Of a stretch of 12,165 nucleotides of DNA, positions 1 to 6,615 are shown piece after piece. The DNA lies in NCBI GenBank assembly GCA_023663615.1, contig JAMPHA010000054.1:1-12165 (forward strand). The letters are read 5' to 3'. A model generated the notes under the pieces. It saw only the letters and a list, made by a program, of their open reading frames with translations, ran no database searches and was not told the origin of the DNA. Positions within the stretch are counted from its first letter, which is position 1. The number at the start of each line of letters is the position of its first letter. Origin of the DNA: DLAJ01 sp023663615. Its GTDB lineage: Bacteria; Bacillota; Clostridia; Lachnospirales; Lachnospiraceae. The translations under genes were made by a program, and so were the position numbers.

Positions 1-94
1 AGTATATACAAATAATAGCTATATTACAACCTATTTTATAGAAATAAATATTTTCTTCTTTTATCCTGTTCCGCATTGTCATTTAGATTTTTCC
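1..94. other. AT-rich intergenic leader, no gene seen
   Basis: This stretch is strongly AT-rich, especially up to about position 60, and contains no convincing open reading frame on either strand. It lies upstream of the beta-galactosidase promoter and may hold control elements for it or for a divergent gene beyond the left edge. A TATAAA-like string can be read on the minus strand near positions 35-40, but I see no good partner -35 box, so I do not call a divergent promoter. Confidence 0.5.
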
Positions 95-117
95 GACAGG
101 ATAGGGTTTATTCTGTC
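95..117. promoter_or_regulatory. Imperfect palindrome over the beta-galactosidase -35 region
   Basis: GACAGGATA and TATTCTGTC form a 9-bp inverted repeat with one mismatch (G opposite T) around a 5-bp centre. It covers the -35 region of the predicted promoter for the downstream beta-galactosidase. A second short inverted repeat, TGTCC-GCA-GGACA (114-126), lies in the promoter spacer. Such positions are typical of repressor operators, so a sugar-responsive regulator could act here. No regulator gene is in the window, and the assignment is an inference from position and symmetry. Confidence 0.35.
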
Positions 118-135
118 CGCAGGACATGCTACAAT
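107..135 (+). promoter_or_regulatory. Predicted sigma-A promoter of the beta-galactosidase gene
   Basis: The -10 box TACAAT (130-135) is preceded by TG plus one base, an extended -10 element. Seventeen bases upstream is a weak -35, TTTATT (107-112). Transcription would start near position 142, giving a leader of about 50 bases before the ATG at 191. An earlier in-frame ATG at 134 overlaps the -10 box, which argues against it as the start codon. Confidence 0.5.
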
Positions 136-190
136 GTCGATAGATAACCAATCACACACGCTGCATCCGTGCGGCAGAAACGGAGGTTTT

Positions 191-2221
191 ATGATTGAAA
201 ACGAACAGGTACAAAAAATTCTTTACGGAGGCGACTACAACCCGGAACAGTGGCCGGAAGACATTTGGGAGGAGGATATGCGCCTTTTTAAGCTTGCGCA
301 CATTGACGTCGTTACCTTAAATGTCTTTAGCTGGGCGGCGCTCCAGCCAAATGAGGATACCTATGATTTCGAGAAGCTTGACCGCATTTTTGAACTGGTC
401 CAGCGAAACGGGCTCAAGGTCTGCCTTGCAACCTCCACAGCGGCGCACCCCGCATGGATGGCGCGGAAATACCCCGACATCCTGCGCACGGAGCACAGCG
501 GCATCCGCCGCAAATTCGGCAGCCGCCACAACTCCTGCCCGAATTCTCCCACTTACCGCAAATACGCCGCCGCGCTCACAAAAAGGCTGGCTGAGCGCTA
601 CGGCGCCCGTGACTGCATTGTCAGCTGGCATGTCTCCAACGAATTTGGCGGCGCCTGCTACTGTGACAACTGCGAGCGCGCTTTTCGTCTTTGGTTAAAA
701 GAAAAATACGGCACGATTCAGGAACTGAACCGCGTCTGGAATACTTCTTTCTGGGGGCATACCTTTTATGACTGGGAGGACGTCGTGGTTCCCGACATGC
801 GTTCCGAGGAATTTCTGTGGGATCACGTCCGCACGAATTTTCAGGGAATCTCCCTCGATTACATGCGTTTTCAATCCGACAGCATGCTTGCCTGCTATTG
901 TATGGAACGCGACATCATCCGGCAGTACACGCCTGCGATCCCGGTCACGACAAATCTGATGGGCACCTACAAGCAGCTGGATTATCAGAAATGGGCGCGT
1001 GAAATGGATTTCGTTTCCTGGGATAATTATCCTTCCTATGACGACACCTTCTCATGGACCGCCATGCGCCACGATCTGATGCGCGGCTTAAAACAGGGAA
1101 AACCGTTCGCCCTGATGGAGCAGACGCCGAGCGTGAGCAACTGGCATTTCTATTGTAAGCTGAAACGTCCCGGCGTGATGCGTTTATGGAGTTATCAGGC
1201 GGTCGCGCACGGGGCGGATACCGTCATGTTTTTCCAGATGCGCAGGAGCATCGGCGCCTGTGAAAAATATCACGGCGCCGTCATCGACCACGTTGGCAAT
1301 GAAAATACCCGCGTATTCCGCGAGATTGCCGCGCTCGGCGGGGAACTTGACGCACTTGGGGCGCAGACGCTCGGCGCGCGCACGGACGCGAAAGCCGCGA
1401 TCGTATTTGACTGGGACAACTGGTGGGCGGCGGAATATTCCGCCGGTCCGAGCACGCTGATCCGCTATCCCGAAGAGGTATTCCAGTATTACCGCGCGCT
1501 CCATGAGGCAAACATTTCCGTCGATTTCGTCAGCGTGGCGGACGATCTTTCGGGATACCGCCTTGTCATTGCGCCGCTTTTATACATGTGCAAGGACGGA
1601 TTCGATGAAAAAATCCGCCGTTTCGTGTCAGACGGCGGCACGTTCCTCACCACCTATTTCAGCGGCTATGTGGAGGATCACGACCTCGTGGTGACCGGCG
1701 GCTATCCCGGCAGACTGCGCGATATTCTCGGTATCTGGGTGGAGGAATCCGATGCGCTTCCGCCGGAGGAAGAGAACGCATTCCTTTACCGCGGACAGCG
1801 CTATCCCGCCGCACTTTTATGCGACCTGCTGCATCTTGAGGGCGCGGAGTCCCTTGCCGAATACCAGAGCGACTTTTATCAGGGTATGCCCGTCCTCACC
1901 AAGAATCACTTTGGCAGCGGAAATGCCTACTATGTCGCCGCCCGCTCCGACGCGCGTTTTTACCGCACCTTCCTCACGGAACTGTGCGAAGAACTCTCCA
2001 TCCGCCCCGTACACGCCTCTCCGGACGGCGTAGAGGTTTCCCTGCGAAAAAAGGACGACGCCGGTTTCCTGTTTTTCTTAAACCACAACGACGCCGAAAC
2101 GTCCGTCTGCATGGAAGTAAGCGGCACGGAACTGTTATCCCAAAAACAGCTTGCACGCGGCGATACGCTTTCTCTTGCGCCAAAGGGCGCCGCGATCGTC
2201 CGGTTTCCGATTTTCGCCTGA
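191..2221 (+). CDS. Beta-galactosidase, glycoside hydrolase family 42
   Basis: This 676-residue enzyme should hydrolyse terminal beta-D-galactosides such as lactose or galacto-oligosaccharides in the cytoplasm, as no signal peptide is present. The N-terminal GH42 barrel opens with the family hallmark GGDYNPEQWP (13-22). The predicted acid/base glutamate is E151 in SWHVSNEFGG, and the nucleophile is E310 in FALMEQTPS. Four cysteines that bind zinc in many GH42 enzymes are present: C116, C156, C158 and C161 (CYCDNC). A trimerisation-type middle domain and a small beta C-terminal domain follow, and the length is normal for the family. I chose the ATG at 191 because GGAGG lies four bases upstream and family alignments begin there; the longer reading from 134 adds 19 residues with no family match. 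The retaining mechanism and substrate class are family knowledge; the exact sugar is not predictable here. Confidence 0.93.
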   Translation: MIENEQVQKILYGGDYNPEQWPEDIWEEDMRLFKLAHIDVVTLNVFSWAALQPNEDTYDFEKLDRIFELVQRNGLKVCLATSTAAHPAWMARKYPDILRTEHSGIRRKFGSRHNSCPNSPTYRKYAAALTKRLAERYGARDCIVSWHVSNEFGGACYCDNCERAFRLWLKEKYGTIQELNRVWNTSFWGHTFYDWEDVVVPDMRSEEFLWDHVRTNFQGISLDYMRFQSDSMLACYCMERDIIRQYTPAIPVTTNLMGTYKQLDYQKWAREMDFVSWDNYPSYDDTFSWTAMRHDLMRGLKQGKPFALMEQTPSVSNWHFYCKLKRPGVMRLWSYQAVAHGADTVMFFQMRRSIGACEKYHGAVIDHVGNENTRVFREIAALGGELDALGAQTLGARTDAKAAIVFDWDNWWAAEYSAGPSTLIRYPEEVFQYYRALHEANISVDFVSVADDLSGYRLVIAPLLYMCKDGFDEKIRRFVSDGGTFLTTYFSGYVEDHDLVVTGGYPGRLRDILGIWVEESDALPPEEENAFLYRGQRYPAALLCDLLHLEGAESLAEYQSDFYQGMPVLTKNHFGSGNAYYVAARSDARFYRTFLTELCEELSIRPVHASPDGVEVSLRKKDDAGFLFFLNHNDAETSVCMEVSGTELLSQKQLARGDTLSLAPKGAAIVRFPIFA

Positions 2222-2272
2222 AAACCGATACGCAGCTGTATACTTTACCCAAAATTGGCGCAGACTGATTGT

Positions 2273-2797
2273 ATGAAAAAAAAATCTCTCGATGCCAACA
2301 CACAAAATTTCTCTTTTTTTGATGATTTCTTATACTGCGGCTTTCTCGGATGGATCACAGAAATTCTCTTTACGGCGTGCAACACCCTGAAGCGGCGTGA
2401 TTATTCCTTAAAAGGGATCACGTCGCTCTGGATGTTTCCGATTTACGGTCTGAGCGCATGCCTTTATCCGATCGCCGCATTCTTAAAAAAACACAGAGTG
2501 CGGACGTCCGTGCGCGGACTGCTCTACACTCTGTGCATTTTTATGATCGAATTTTTAAGCGGCAGTATGCTTTCCAAACGCAAGCGCTGCCCCTGGAATT
2601 ATTATCGCTCGCCCTACCATGTCCGCGGCGTGATTCGCTTAGACTATGCCCCCTGCTGGTTCGGCTTTTCGCTTTTGATGGAAAAACTGTTGTTACGGCG
2701 CCACAACGCTGACGCGTTGACGCGAAAAAATCGTGTTTTACACGCTTCGAAGAATCGCATCAGCGATTCTTCACGGACTGCAATTTCCTATAAGTAA
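2273..2797 (+). CDS. Four-helix membrane protein, putative ABC-transporter permease family (PF06541-like)
   Basis: This 174-residue integral membrane protein has about four hydrophobic segments (roughly 20-36, 48-72, 81-99 and 124-142). Its pattern resembles the putative ABC-transporter permease family (ABC_trans_CmpB, PF06541): a GWITE motif in helix 1, FPIYGL in helix 2, IEFLSG in helix 3, then CPWNY and IRLDYAPCWF before helix 4. The biochemical role of that family is not established. It starts 51 bases after the beta-galactosidase stop with no terminator between, so the two may be co-transcribed. Neither the ATG at 2273 nor a TTG at 2255 has a recognisable Shine-Dalgarno sequence; I prefer the ATG. 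The last 30 or so residues are polar, look unlike the family, and are encoded by the hairpins of a terminator for the opposing gene, so the tail may be a recent extension. Confidence 0.7.
   Translation: MKKKSLDANTQNFSFFDDFLYCGFLGWITEILFTACNTLKRRDYSLKGITSLWMFPIYGLSACLYPIAAFLKKHRVRTSVRGLLYTLCIFMIEFLSGSMLSKRKRCPWNYYRSPYHVRGVIRLDYAPCWFGFSLLMEKLLLRRHNADALTRKNRVLHASKNRISDSSRTAISYK
2725..2772 (-). terminator. Double hairpin with T-run, likely terminator of the PH-domain gene
   Basis: On the minus strand, 47 bases after the PH-domain gene stop, a perfect 10-bp stem (GAAGAATCGC with GCGATTCTTC, loop of 4, 2749-2772) is followed by a 5-bp stem CGTGT-AAA-ACACG (2732-2744) and then six T's (2725-2730). 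The second hairpin plus T-run has intrinsic-terminator form, though its stem is short. The plus strand has no T-run after the large hairpin, so it would not terminate the membrane-protein gene in the same way. The element lies within the 3' coding end of that convergent gene. Confidence 0.5.
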
Positions 2798-2819
2798 CTA
2801 GTCGTGCCGGCTCGCTGCC

Positions 2820-3200
2820 TTACAGATCCGCCGGATCGGCGTCGCTTAAATCGCCCGTGCCGATATTGAGCATATTCATCGTGCGCCGCTTCATGCGCGC
2901 CTCCTCCGAAGCCTGCAAAATAAAATCCTTCACCGCTTTGGAATTTTTGATATGGGAGATCTGAAGCTGCGGATCGGTCGTATCGCCCGTAAAGCAGATG
3001 ACCGTGCCAAGTCCAAACATCTTTTCCGCCAAGGTCGCGGTGTGCTTCACGTCCTGCACCTTATACATATAACAATCGTTCTCCTCCGTGTGAAACAGCC
3101 CGCTGTTGATCGTAATCAGATCCTCCTTGATCGTGTATTTGGTAAACGTAAACGGCAGTCCCAAAAACACCCATCTTTTTCTCTCTTTGAATTCCGCCAT
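2820..3200 (-). CDS. Small PH-domain-like protein (bacterial PH family)
   Basis: This 126-residue soluble protein resembles bacterial pleckstrin-homology-fold proteins (bPH/DUF304-like). Residues about 11-97 alternate as short beta strands, from VFLGLPFTFTKYTIKED through ITINSGLFHTEENDCYMYKVQDV, then end in the helix KNSKAVKDFILQASEEARMKRR, the expected seven-strand plus helix layout. The C-terminal 20 residues are flexible and Asp-rich. The start is clear: AAAGGAG lies at 3207-3213, six bases before the ATG. It is transcribed convergently with the PF06541-like gene and in the same direction as the LytTR operon, but a 138-bp gap with its own predicted promoter suggests independent expression. 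The family has no single known function, and I do not infer one. Confidence 0.7.
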   Translation of the reverse strand: MAEFKERKRWVFLGLPFTFTKYTIKEDLITINSGLFHTEENDCYMYKVQDVKHTATLAEKMFGLGTVICFTGDTTDPQLQISHIKNSKAVKDFILQASEEARMKRRTMNMLNIGTGDLSDADPADL

Positions 3201-3277
3201 GTCCGACTCCTTTCCGTCCTATCCGCTTTTTCCTGCGTTTCGTACCGCGCCTCTTCCATTGGATGGACTTTAGTTAT

Positions 3278-3306
3278 AATATAGCAAATTCCCCGCCAAA
3301 GGGAAA
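3278..3306 (-). promoter_or_regulatory. Possible promoter of the PH-domain gene
   Basis: On the minus strand an extended -10, TGC followed by TATATT (3278-3286), lies about 80 bases before the PH-gene start. The matching -35 position (TTTCCC, 3301-3306) is poor. A TATAAC string overlapping the -10 is an alternative register. Just upstream is a perfect 12-bp palindrome TTTTCGCGAAAA (3311-3322), whose significance is unknown. The gap between the DUF3021 stop and the PH gene shows no clear terminator. Confidence 0.35.
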
Positions 3307-3338
3307 CTGTTTTTCGCGAAAATCGGACAAAATTTTTC

Positions 3339-3785
3339 TCAAGGTTCCAGCTTTTCATGCTTTTTGCCCCGATACTGCTCCAGCTTTTCATTCAGGCGCT
3401 TCGTATCCTGCGCAGTGCGCCGCCATGCAGCGCCTGAGACGATCGCATAGATGGACGCAATGCTGATTATCATGGCAAGCAGACTCTTTAAGTACTTCAC
3501 ATGATACCAGTCAAACAGACTGCCCGCTCCCAGCACGATCAGATTGATCAGCAGATAGTGGATCCCGATCCGGATAACAATTTCCTTTTTTTTCATCACA
3601 CGGTCCCACGGAAAAATAAAACAGCTCAGCGCGCAGACGAACGAAACAACCGCCATCTGACAGAATATCACGGATTCGACCCGTTCTATCGGATTGACGA
3701 TCGTGGTAAAGATTCCCACTACGATCACTACACATGCCAAGATCATGCTAAATACTTCCCACAAAAATTTAATTCTTCTTTTCAT
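3339..3785 (-). CDS. DUF3021 family membrane protein, partner of the LytTR regulator
   Basis: This 148-residue protein has four predicted transmembrane helices (about 11-31, 38-58, 68-91 and 99-121) and a basic, charged cytoplasmic tail. Architecture and gene position match DUF3021 (PF11457), which is commonly encoded directly after a LytTR regulator. It starts 13 bases after the LytTR stop, with a GGGGGG ribosome site 8 bases before the ATG at 3785; a GTG at 3794 lies within that site and is less likely. By analogy with LytTR regulatory systems that pair a regulator with a small membrane inhibitor, it may hold or modulate the regulator at the membrane; this is inference. The tail contains a duplicated EKLE motif (134-137 and 144-147) encoded by a 13-bp direct repeat (3346-3358 and 3379-3391). 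Confidence 0.8.
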   Translation of the reverse strand: MKRRIKFLWEVFSMILACVVIVVGIFTTIVNPIERVESVIFCQMAVVSFVCALSCFIFPWDRVMKKKEIVIRIGIHYLLINLIVLGAGSLFDWYHVKYLKSLLAMIISIASIYAIVSGAAWRRTAQDTKRLNEKLEQYRGKKHEKLEP

Positions 3786-3798
3786 GCACCGCACCCCC

Positions 3799-4236
3799 CT
3801 ACAAGCCCAGCTTCTCTTTTAATCCGGCGGCATACTGCCTGGAAACGATCAGTTTTTCTCCGTTGTCCAGGCACGCTTCGAACCGCCCGTTAAAGCCGGG
3901 GCTGAAATTTTTCACCTTCGAAAGATTGATGATCGTGGATTTGGACGCGCGAAAAAAATCCGTATGCCGGAAGCGTTCTTCCAGATCATACAGTCTGCCT
4001 TTCACTTCGTACACCTCTTTTTGCGTATAGGCGAACACGCGGTTATCCACGGACTCAAAGTAATAGATTTCGGCAGGCGTGATCTGGAATATTTTTTCGC
4101 CCTTGGAAACGGTCATTTTATCCCTGCCCGCCTTGAGTGCATAAATCATCGTTAAAAGCTCTTCATCCACCTGCTTACAGCGAATGATAATCTCATCCTC
4201 CGCATCCTCCGGGCAATCCTGAATGATAATATTCAT
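3799..4236 (-). CDS. LytTR-type DNA-binding transcriptional regulator without receiver domain
   Basis: This 145-residue protein has a short N-terminal region (1-38) and a LytTR DNA-binding domain (about 40-143). Typical signatures are ITPAEIYYFESVDNRVF (52-68), the helix FFRASKSTIINLSKV (94-108) and LIVSRQYA (129-136). There is no receiver domain, so it is not a standard two-component response regulator. It follows the ABC permease by 32 bases and precedes DUF3021 by 13, so the four genes are probably one operon. The ATG at 4236 is preferred, with GAGG six bases upstream; a GTG at 4248 overlaps that site. A plausible target is the pair of direct repeats upstream of the ABC ATPase gene (6438-6468). 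Family identity is secure; its signal and targets are inferred. Confidence 0.9.
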   Translation of the reverse strand: MNIIIQDCPEDAEDEIIIRCKQVDEELLTMIYALKAGRDKMTVSKGEKIFQITPAEIYYFESVDNRVFAYTQKEVYEVKGRLYDLEERFRHTDFFRASKSTIINLSKVKNFSPGFNGRFEACLDNGEKLIVSRQYAAGLKEKLGL

Positions 4237-4268
4237 GGTAATCCTCACTTTTCATAAAAAAGCACGGT

Positions 4269-5180
4269 TCAGCGGTCTCCCATCCTGCGCTTCCGATTGC
4301 ATAACGCGGCGGTCAGAATGGCAAGAACAGCGTATCCGAGCAGAACCAGAACGGAAATCCCGTTCGAAATATCCGTTCCGCCAATGGAAATAGAAACGCC
4401 CAGCTCCTCCCTGAAAATTTCCCCGGCAACATCAGGCAGTCCGGCAAATGTCTCTAAAACCGCATCATTCGTACATACCTTGCGCATCATGGACGCGCCG
4501 TGCAGTACGGGCAGGCACGCCAACACATCCCGCACATGGCGGTTCAGCGTACCGAGCGGAATATAAATGCCTCCCACGAACCCGACCAGCGTGCCAATGA
4601 TCGTCAGCATCCCGCTCCATGCGCTGTCACTGCGGATAAATAACGCCAAAAGATAACCGAGCGCGCTGAACGTAAACGTATTTAACGCGATCAGTCCGAC
4701 CAGTTTCAGCATCGCCCATACGGACAGCATCGGATACCCCTGCACGACAAAATAGAGTTCTCCTACAACCATTGTTACAATACAGAGTACGGTCCCAACC
4801 ATCCAAGAAGCCAAAATATACCCCAAGGACAGCTTTATGCGCGACACCGGCGTGACATAGAACGCCAGACTCCGCTTTCTCGTTTCATCCTGCACCATTG
4901 TTCCCAGCACCGTCAGCGTGATCGTCACCGCATTTACGACCAGAATGCCGGCAAGCGTCCATTGCTGAATTAAATACACTGCGTTCCGTTTATCCGCCGC
5001 AGTATCCCGCTCCCCGAAATCCTCCAGAATGGATACCACGCCGTCACTGTTCATTTTTCCCAAAAAAAGTACCATCAGCGCCAGCACGATCAGCATGGAC
5101 AACATCGAAAAAAACACGGCGCTCCGATCGCGCAAAAAAACAAGACAATTCCTTTTTGTCATATAATAAATTTCTCTCAT
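4269..5180 (-). CDS. ABC-2 type transporter permease
   Basis: This 303-residue permease has six predicted membrane helices (about 20-41, 76-96, 118-142, 158-182, 188-209 and 277-294). Between helices 1 and 2 lies a soluble loop of about 35 residues, and a longer extracellular segment of about 65 residues precedes helix 6, as in ABC-2 exporters of the drug or antimicrobial-peptide resistance type. Motif ETRKRSLAFYVTPVSR (99-114) before helix 3 is typical of this class. It should form the channel for the ATPase encoded 120 bases upstream. The start at 5180 is set by GGGAGGA five bases before ATG; reading further upstream adds 35 residues encoded by the duplicated spacer sequence and without membrane character. 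The substrate is unknown; lipids, drugs or a peptide are all possible. Confidence 0.88.
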   Translation of the reverse strand: MREIYYMTKRNCLVFLRDRSAVFFSMLSMLIVLALMVLFLGKMNSDGVVSILEDFGERDTAADKRNAVYLIQQWTLAGILVVNAVTITLTVLGTMVQDETRKRSLAFYVTPVSRIKLSLGYILASWMVGTVLCIVTMVVGELYFVVQGYPMLSVWAMLKLVGLIALNTFTFSALGYLLALFIRSDSAWSGMLTIIGTLVGFVGGIYIPLGTLNRHVRDVLACLPVLHGASMMRKVCTNDAVLETFAGLPDVAGEIFREELGVSISIGGTDISNGISVLVLLGYAVLAILTAALCNRKRRMGDR

Positions 5181-5220
5181 ACCAATCCTCCCGTATACAA
5201 ATCTTCCTGCATCCCGCCAT

Positions 5221-5299
5221 GCCTGCGGCGGGGGCGTGACTGCGGCAGCTTTCCAATGTTTGCACCCGGAATCGTATATCCTCAACGCCTGCGGCGGGG
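5221..5299. repeat. Degenerate duplication of the ATPase gene 3' end
   Basis: The 13-mer GCCTGCGGCGGGG occurs at 5221-5233 and again at 5287-5299, exactly 66 bp apart. Weaker similarity continues rightward from each copy for some 20-25 bp: ATGACGGCTCC...CTTTTCC at the second copy, which includes the ATPase stop codon, against GTGACTGCGG...CTTTCC at the first. The ATPase-permease spacer thus looks like a decayed tandem duplication of the end of the ATPase gene. It contains no gene. Confidence 0.4.
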
Positions 5300-5300
5300 A

Positions 5301-6308
5301 TCATGACGGCTCCAGACTTTTCCCGGTTACATTTAAGAATACATCATCCAAAGTGCCCTGTATCATCTCGAATCCGCAGATGCAGGGTTTCACGGCATTT
5401 AGGATTTCCAATGCGTTCATGCTCTCCTGCACCACGACCGTCATTCTGCCGTCTGCACGAACGATGTCAAATTTTCCGCTATGGAACCGTGTATCGGCAT
5501 GCCCCGCATTTACCTGCGTTCTGGCATCTGCCTGCGTTTCTGCCGCCATCTGCGCTCCGGCATTTGCAAGCATCTGCATCAGCTCCGCTTCCCGCCCGTC
5601 CCGCGGGACCAGATGCAGCCGGTCTTTTGCATATTGCTCTTTCAAGGAAAACGGCGTTCCGTATTCTAATATTTTCCCTCGGTCGATGATGGCGATGTGC
5701 CGCGCGTTCGCCGCTTCTTCCATATAATGCGTCGTGAGAAAAATCGTCGTTTCGTTTTCTTTTTGCAGGGTGCGCATGCTTTCCCAGACAAACTGCCTTG
5801 TCTGCGGATCCAACCCGGTCGTCGGCTCATCCAAAAATAAAATTTCCGGCGTATTGATGAGCGCCGCCGCGATCTCGCACCGCCGCTTCTGCCCGCCGGA
5901 CAGCCGCTTATAGAGCGTCGTAAAAATATCTTCCAAATGAAGCGCTTCGCAAACGCGGTCCACACGGCCGCGCAGCTCCTGCGCGCGAAAACCGTACAGA
6001 GAACCTCGGACATAAAGATTTTCTTTGACGCTCAAACGATCGTCCAGACAGTTGTGCTGCCACACCACGCCGATCTGTTTCCGGATGCTCTCATCCTCCG
6101 CTCCCAGCGCATATCCGCAGAGCTTCGCGGCTCCCGCCGTAGGGGCGAGCAGCGTGCAGAGCATATTGATCGTCGTGGATTTTCCCGCGCCGTTGACGCC
6201 CAGGAACCCAAATAATTCTCCCTTTTCCACCGAAAAAGAAAGATCGTCCACCGCTTTTACTTCACCGAATTGCTTTTTTAATCCGCTGACTTCAATCATC
6301 TGTTCCAT
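5301..6308 (-). CDS. ABC transporter ATP-binding protein (drug/DrrA-type exporter)
   Basis: This 335-residue ATPase energises the adjacent ABC-2 permease. All key motifs are intact: Walker A GVNGAGKST (37-45), Q-loop Q84, signature LSGGQ (136-140), Walker B ILFLDE with D160 and E161, D-loop GLD (165-167) and H-loop H194. After the ATPase core, a C-terminal extension of the DrrA type ends in QGTLDDVFLNVTG (317-329), a common feature of export ATPases. Residues about 247-272 form an Ala/Gln-rich stretch (ANAGAQMAAETQADARTQ) encoded by near-repeats of GCATCTGC and CTGCGTT, which looks like an expanded low-complexity linker. The ATG at 6308 has AGGA 11 bases upstream, a somewhat long spacing. It is the first gene of the operon, followed by permease, LytTR and DUF3021 genes. 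Confidence 0.92.
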   Translation of the reverse strand: MEQMIEVSGLKKQFGEVKAVDDLSFSVEKGELFGFLGVNGAGKSTTINMLCTLLAPTAGAAKLCGYALGAEDESIRKQIGVVWQHNCLDDRLSVKENLYVRGSLYGFRAQELRGRVDRVCEALHLEDIFTTLYKRLSGGQKRRCEIAAALINTPEILFLDEPTTGLDPQTRQFVWESMRTLQKENETTIFLTTHYMEEAANARHIAIIDRGKILEYGTPFSLKEQYAKDRLHLVPRDGREAELMQMLANAGAQMAAETQADARTQVNAGHADTRFHSGKFDIVRADGRMTVVVQESMNALEILNAVKPCICGFEMIQGTLDDVFLNVTGKSLEPS

Positions 6309-6399
6309 CCCGTATGATTTCCTTTCTCTTGATCGCAGCCGGAAAGATCAAATATACTTCCAGCGCGGGATCTGTGCTGACAGCATAAATCTTAGTGTG

Positions 6400-6428
6400 A
6401 GCATATCTGATTTCAAAGCAGGATACAA
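6400..6428 (-). promoter_or_regulatory. Predicted promoter of the ABC/LytTR/DUF3021 operon
   Basis: On the minus strand TTGTAT (6423-6428) and TATGCT (6400-6405) are separated by 17 bp, each matching four of six consensus positions. Start of transcription would be near 6393, about 85 bases before the ATPase ATG. The promoter is only moderate, as expected if an activator bound at the direct repeats just upstream is needed. Confidence 0.45.
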
Positions 6429-6437
6429 GGAAAATAC

Positions 6438-6468
6438 GGTAAGTTGCATTTTGGCGGGGGTAAGCTGC
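6438..6468. promoter_or_regulatory. Paired direct repeats with LytTR-site geometry
   Basis: GGTAAGTTGC (6438-6447) and GGTAAGCTGC (6459-6468) match at nine of ten bases and begin exactly 21 bp apart, two helical turns, with an 11-bp gap. LytTR proteins are known to bind pairs of 9-10-bp direct repeats with about 12-bp gaps, usually just upstream of the -35 box. Here the proximal repeat ends nine bases before the predicted -35. On the minus strand the repeats read GCAGCTTACC and GCAACTTACC, a partial match to the ACNGTTNAG-like family consensus. The regulator encoded in the same operon is the obvious candidate ligand. Confidence 0.5.
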
Positions 6469-6506
6469 AAAGGATTTTTTTCCCGCCGGATGACTGTTGC
6501 CCTTGT

Positions 6507-6528
6507 TATACGCTTGAGAAAGCGTATA
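6507..6528. repeat. Perfect 9-bp inverted repeat
   Basis: TATACGCTT and AAGCGTATA pair perfectly around the four-base centre GAGA. No T-run follows on either strand, so it is unlikely to be an intrinsic terminator on its own. It lies about 40 bp upstream of the paired direct repeats of the ABC operon, so it could be an operator or an RNA-stability hairpin at the pyrI transcript end. Confidence 0.45.
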
Positions 6529-6615
6529 CACTTTCAACACCTGACTAAGAAAAAGAATATACACGAATACGGTGAGGTTACAGAAGGGATGAATTGATTT
6601 GTCTCAGACTTTCAC

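Noticed and set aside
134..190. N-terminal extension of the beta-galactosidase from an ATG at 134
   Set aside because: The ATG overlaps the predicted -10 box, the added 19 residues do not resemble the family, and a GGAGG site precedes the ATG at 191.
5181..5285. 35-residue N-terminal extension of the ABC permease
   Set aside because: It is encoded by the duplicated spacer, lacks family resemblance, and a strong GGGAGGA site precedes the ATG at 5180.
6471..6500. T-run (ATTTTTTTCCC) as a plus-strand terminator
   Set aside because: No plus-strand gene ends here and no stable stem immediately precedes the T-run.
6025..6597. 190-codon plus-strand ORF opposite the ABC ATPase
   Set aside because: It runs antisense to a clearly conserved ATPase, has no recognisable domain, and its composition is that of a shadow frame.
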